NCBI GenBank assembly: GCA_026003755.1
Contig: BPHV01000005.1
Location: forward strand, 248,001 to 312,000
Source: Candidatus Roseilinea sp.
GTDB taxonomy: Bacteria > Chloroflexota > Anaerolineae > J036 > Brachytrichaceae
Direction of reading: 5' to 3'
Length of the DNA stretch: 64,000 bases
Translations under genes and position numbers: made by a program
In this document: positions 60,780 to 64,000 of the stretch, one piece after another
How positions within the stretch are numbered: the stretch's first letter is position 1
Layout of the letters: each line of letters opens with the position of its first letter
Notes under the pieces: model-generated
Told to the model about the DNA's origin: nothing
The model's database searches: none
Seen by the model: only the letters and a program-made list of their open reading frames with translations

Positions 60780-61415
60780 ATGAGACACAGAACTGAGATC
60801 GCGTTGGCCTTGCTCACACTGTTTGTCGCCCTTGCCCTGGCTGCGTGCGGGGGCGGCCAATCGTCCCCACAGGTCAAGCCGGCATCCACAGCGGTTCTGC
60901 CGGCGCCGACGACCGCGCCCGCCGTCGAGCCGGCGGCTGCGCAGCCCGCGGCCGACCAACCGGCCGCTGCATCAACTGCATTGAAAATCCCCTGCGCCGA
61001 GCTGGTGCCCGCCGACGAGTTGCAGCGCATGATCGGCGTCAAGCCCGACAACTTGATGGAGACGGTCATGCCGGGCTGGACCGCCTGCATGTGGTTCTAC
61101 ACCCCCACCGGCGCGAGCCAACAGTCCGAGTTCACCGTGCAAGCCTACACCGGCGAGGAGACCCTGGTCAAGTGGCGTATGGACACCGACCCGGCCAATC
61201 GGCTGGCGGGAGTGACCGTGAACAGCCTGGCCGACTACGTGCAGGAGGGCTACACCTGGGTCATCCCGGAGAGCAAGCTGCGCGCGGTGCAGGCCTTGCA
61301 GGACAGCCGCTACGTCTTCCTGCGCTTCCCGGCCGACAACCTGGCCCTGAGCACTGAGTCGCAGATCGCCGATTACCTGGCCGTGCTGTTCCGACGGTTG
61401 AAAGAGAAAGGATGA
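60780..61415 (+). CDS. Lipoprotein of unknown function
   Basis: 211 residues from ATG 60780, with AGGAG six bases upstream. Lipobox ALALAACGGG (Cys near 21), then an Ala/Pro linker of about 40 residues. The globular domain starts KIPCAELVPADELQRMIGV and contains WTACMWFYTP, with two Cys that may form a disulphide. The layout resembles DUF3558-type lipoproteins, but I cannot confirm the family. The downstream LamG/C25 gene begins 5 bp after the stop, so the two are probably one operon and may work together at the surface. Confidence 0.75.
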   Translation: MRHRTEIALALLTLFVALALAACGGGQSSPQVKPASTAVLPAPTTAPAVEPAAAQPAADQPAAASTALKIPCAELVPADELQRMIGVKPDNLMETVMPGWTACMWFYTPTGASQQSEFTVQAYTGEETLVKWRMDTDPANRLAGVTVNSLADYVQEGYTWVIPESKLRAVQALQDSRYVFLRFPADNLALSTESQIADYLAVLFRRLKEKG

Positions 61416-61420
61416 GGCCG

Positions 61421-64000
61421 ATGAAACCACAACGCCTTCCCCAGAGGACCTTGCGCTGGCTGTTGCTCCTGGTGGTGGTGATTTCGGCCGTTCCGATCTA
61501 TGCCCAGGATGGACAGCCGGAGGGCCAAGCGGAGCTGGCCGCCCTGGCCGTGGCGGGACAAAACTCATTCAGCCTGCTCGGCGCCCGCCCCGGCGACCCG
61601 TTCCCGCTCAACTACATTGAGGTGCCCTATTCGTCAACCCTGAATAACTTCCCGAACGGCATCACGATCGAGGCGTGGGTGAAGCGCAACGACGCCAGCC
61701 GGAACGAGTCCGTTCTGTGCAACGATTGGGACCGCTCCTACTGCCTGATGTTTCTCGGCGGCCGCGTGCGGTTCTTGAGCAACGGCTTCGGTAGCCGCAT
61801 GGACAGCGTGGGTACGGTGCCAAGCGGCGTGTGGATGCACATCGCCGTCACCTACAGCACGATCTCATCGCAGCGCGCCATCTACATCAACGGCATCTTG
61901 GACAGCACCAGCCCCTACGCTGGCGGCGTGGGCCAGGCCAGCGGCACACCGCTCGGCATCGGCGCCGACCTGGCTCGCGATTACGTCCACAACTACTTCT
62001 CCGGCCTGCTCGACAACGTGCGCCTGTGGCGGCGGGCATTGTCCGGCAACGAGATCCGGGCGAACATGTTTCGAGAACTCGATCCAGCTACCGCAGGCTC
62101 TACACTGTTGGCGGAGTGGCGGCTGAACGGCGACGCCGCTGACGCCACCAACCGCTTCAACGGCGTGGTGCGCGGCGGGTTCTTCGTGGCCGACGGCGCC
62201 ATCCCGCGCGACATCCGCATCCCCCAGCGCAACGTCGCCCCTGGCCTCGACGGCTACTGCACCCCCAGCGAATATGGGGGCGCCACGCAGGTGATCGTAT
62301 CGAACGGCTCGCCGGAGGGAACGCCTCGCACCACGGCGCACCTGCTGCGCACGGCCAGCGACCTGTGGATCTGTTTCGAGGGCCTGACCGTGCCCACCTG
62401 GTTCGGCGACAACTGGGTTGCCGTCTACCTCGATCCCGATCTGAGCCGCAGCCTGCTTGCCCAGCCCAACGATTACACGCTGGAGCTGCGCAGCGACGGC
62501 TCGAAGATCGCCCGCGCCGGCGATGGCAACGGCGGGTACACGCTCACGTCGGCCATCAACACCCAGTGGGATGGGCAGTACCGCATTTTCGATGCCGGTC
62601 TCGGCCAGACCCGTAACGCCGAGTATCGCATCAGCCTCAGCCTGCTCAACAACAAGGGCGGCGTCTTCGGCCTGCGGCTGGCGCAGAACTGGATCGGCGG
62701 GATCGGCGACGACCGCATCTGGCCGGTGATCTCCGGGTGGAACCAGCCCTTCACCTGGAGCGCCGCCACGCTGGGCAGCCTCGGTGCGCCCCGCACCCTC
62801 ACCGGCCGCGTCCTCTACCAGCCGCGCAGTGATTTGGTCCAGCCGATCGGCGTAGGGGGCGTGAAGGTACGGTTGATCGGCAGCGATCCGGGCGGCAGCA
62901 GCGCCATCGTCGGCGTGGCCACAAGCCAGCCGAACGGCAGCTTCACCGTGGTCAGCGAGGACGACTTCACCCAGCACGTGCTCGAACTCGACCCGCTGAC
63001 CCTGCCCAAGGGCTACATCCCGTTCAAGGCAGAGTCGTATTCGCTCGGCACAGTCATTGACGCGCGCACCATCACGCTCGGCGCCGCTGGAGCCGGCGCC
63101 TACAGCGGCTTCACCTTCGTGCTCAAAGACGCGCTCCCGTCGCCGACCGATTACACAGCCGGGTCCTACTTCCTCATCATTGCGCCCCAGTCGGTCATCC
63201 AGGCCGGCGCGCTCGACGACTTCGTGGATTTCAAGCGCCGGTTGGGTTTCGAGGTCGAGGTGGTCAGCATCGAGCAGGCGGGCCAGGGCGCCAGCCCGAA
63301 CGACATCGCGCTGGTCAAGAACATCCGCAACTTTGAGATCGGCCGGTATCAGACGTATGGCAGCCGCTTTCGGTATCTGATGCTGATCGGCACCAATCAA
63401 GTCTTGCCCTACGCCCAGGTCGAAGCTGGCGCGGACAAAGACTACTCTCAGGCGCCGTGGAACAGCAACTGCCGCAACCCCCAGGGCACGGAGCCGGGCT
63501 CCGGCTGGCGCACCGACTGGTACTACGCCGACCTGACCAGCAACTGGGACACCAACGGCAACGGGTGTCTGGGCGACGGCATCTTCGGCGATCCGGCGGC
63601 GCAGCAGCGGAACGGGTATACGCCCGACAGCCGCAACGTCTTCAGCCTGACCGTGGCCGTCGGCCGCATCCCGCTGACCGACCCGCAGGCCGTGCGCCGG
63701 ACGCTGGCCAACAGCATGGAATTCGAGCGCCGGGCCGCGACATTCAAAAACCGCACCCTTTCGGCCATGAGCATGATGGACATGCGCGGGCAGTGCTGGA
63801 AGAAGAACGAAAACGGCCAGGGCGGCAGCTATCAGGCGCCCTGCGGCACCGGCACCGACGGCGCTTATGTCGGCGAAACGATGCGCACCGGCTTTCAAAC
63901 CGCCACAGGCTACAGCGTTGATCGCCTCTATGAAAACGAGCCGGTGAACCTCGGCGGCATCCCCACCGGCGCGTCGGGCGTGATGGCGCCGTATGAGGTC
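61421..64000 (+). CDS. Secreted LamG / gingipain-like (C25) protein, N-terminal part (cut by window edge)
   Basis: Open to the window end: 860 residues. Start ATG 61421 with AAGGA eight bases upstream; ATG 61412 is an alternative. Signal peptide LLLLVVVISAVPIYAQ. Residues about 50-215 are a LamG/concanavalin-like domain (NGITIEAWVKRNDASRNES; MHIAVTYSTISSQRAIYING; FSGLLDNVRLWRRAL). A beta-sandwich region follows (GYCTPSEYGGATQVIVSNGS onward), then a carboxypeptidase-regulatory-like fold (GVGGVKVRLIGSDPGGSSA). From about residue 580 it has gingipain/C25-type sequence (YFLIIAPQSVIQAGALDDFV; DFKRRLGFEVEVVSIE; RFRYLMLIGTNQVLPYA). The catalytic His-Cys region would be beyond the edge or near the end. 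Likely a secreted or surface cysteine protease. Confidence 0.82.
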   Translation, partial: MKPQRLPQRTLRWLLLLVVVISAVPIYAQDGQPEGQAELAALAVAGQNSFSLLGARPGDPFPLNYIEVPYSSTLNNFPNGITIEAWVKRNDASRNESVLCNDWDRSYCLMFLGGRVRFLSNGFGSRMDSVGTVPSGVWMHIAVTYSTISSQRAIYINGILDSTSPYAGGVGQASGTPLGIGADLARDYVHNYFSGLLDNVRLWRRALSGNEIRANMFRELDPATAGSTLLAEWRLNGDAADATNRFNGVVRGGFFVADGAIPRDIRIPQRNVAPGLDGYCTPSEYGGATQVIVSNGSPEGTPRTTAHLLRTASDLWICFEGLTVPTWFGDNWVAVYLDPDLSRSLLAQPNDYTLELRSDGSKIARAGDGNGGYTLTSAINTQWDGQYRIFDAGLGQTRNAEYRISLSLLNNKGGVFGLRLAQNWIGGIGDDRIWPVISGWNQPFTWSAATLGSLGAPRTLTGRVLYQPRSDLVQPIGVGGVKVRLIGSDPGGSSAIVGVATSQPNGSFTVVSEDDFTQHVLELDPLTLPKGYIPFKAESYSLGTVIDARTITLGAAGAGAYSGFTFVLKDALPSPTDYTAGSYFLIIAPQSVIQAGALDDFVDFKRRLGFEVEVVSIEQAGQGASPNDIALVKNIRNFEIGRYQTYGSRFRYLMLIGTNQVLPYAQVEAGADKDYSQAPWNSNCRNPQGTEPGSGWRTDWYYADLTSNWDTNGNGCLGDGIFGDPAAQQRNGYTPDSRNVFSLTVAVGRIPLTDPQAVRRTLANSMEFERRAATFKNRTLSAMSMMDMRGQCWKKNENGQGGSYQAPCGTGTDGAYVGETMRTGFQTATGYSVDRLYENEPVNLGGIPTGASGVMAPYEV

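Noticed and set aside
61865-63898. 677-codon minus-strand open frame opposite the LamG/C25 gene
   Set aside because: Shadow frame; composition is typical of the reverse of a GC-rich gene and the plus-strand product has clear domains.

Overview
The window is GC-rich, gene-dense chromosomal DNA, most likely from a member of the Chloroflexota (Anaerolineae/Caldilineae-like). This is an inference from gene content and style. The pointers are lipoproteins and surface proteins with long Thr/Pro stalks, a kinase with an SH3 tail, DUF3048 and DUF2207 proteins, and a DUF11-repeat surface protein ending in an aromatic/basic tail (WMPIVRK). No rRNA, CRISPR array, phage or plasmid backbone was found. Mobile DNA is limited to one internally deleted IS5-type transposase and a few palindromes.

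Layout. 1-2.4 kb: 5' part of an acetoacetyl-CoA synthetase, an isochorismatase-like hydrolase and a 2-hydroxyacid dehydrogenase. 2.6-6.9 kb: a membrane cassette (DUF2207 protein split by a frameshift, two-TM zinc-ribbon protein, helical protein, SPFH protein). 7-19.8 kb: housekeeping genes (ilvE, coaE, CPBP-type membrane protein, Ser/Thr kinase, pcrA, frameshifted acyl-CoA synthetase-GNAT, an MNT/HEPN pair with a degenerate HEPN motif, DUF2905, glk, rpe). 19.8-25.6 kb: IS5 remnant, a 1345-residue surface protein apparently driven by a promoter inside the remnant, and a GH5 lipoprotein. 25.7-34.8 kb: amt with a hairpin-rich upstream region, lamin-tail, LysM and DUF3048 envelope proteins, a phosphoribosyltransferase, tRNA-Glu, pentapeptide-repeat protein, acyl-CoA dehydrogenase and a sugar nucleotidyltransferase. 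34.9-39.9 kb: a translationally coupled two-gene helicase system and greA, whose leader carries a promoter followed by an early terminator. 40-46.7 kb: CtBP-type dehydrogenase, MenC/NSAR enolase, small helical protein, alpha/beta hydrolase, a CAU-anticodon tRNA (probably Ile2), uvrC and trpF. 46.9-54.1 kb: coiled-coil/nuclease-like protein, hydrolase remnant, and a minus-strand catabolic-looking run (TIM-barrel isomerase, two MDR dehydrogenases, SDR, DUF362) with an intact MntA/HepT module inside it. 54.7-64 kb: an AT-richer pair of unknown secreted proteins, an XRE/NB-ARC regulator, a lipoprotein and the start of a LamG plus gingipain-like secreted protein.

Most interesting points: (i) a GraL-like promoter-terminator arrangement ahead of greA; (ii) two MNT/HEPN modules, one of which has lost both the HEPN histidine and the target tyrosine; (iii) a nuclease-less AddAB-like helicase pair; (iv) an outward promoter in an IS5 remnant feeding a giant surface protein; (v) the unknown secreted pair beside an NB-ARC regulator, with direct repeats between them; (vi) two single-base insertions that split otherwise intact genes.
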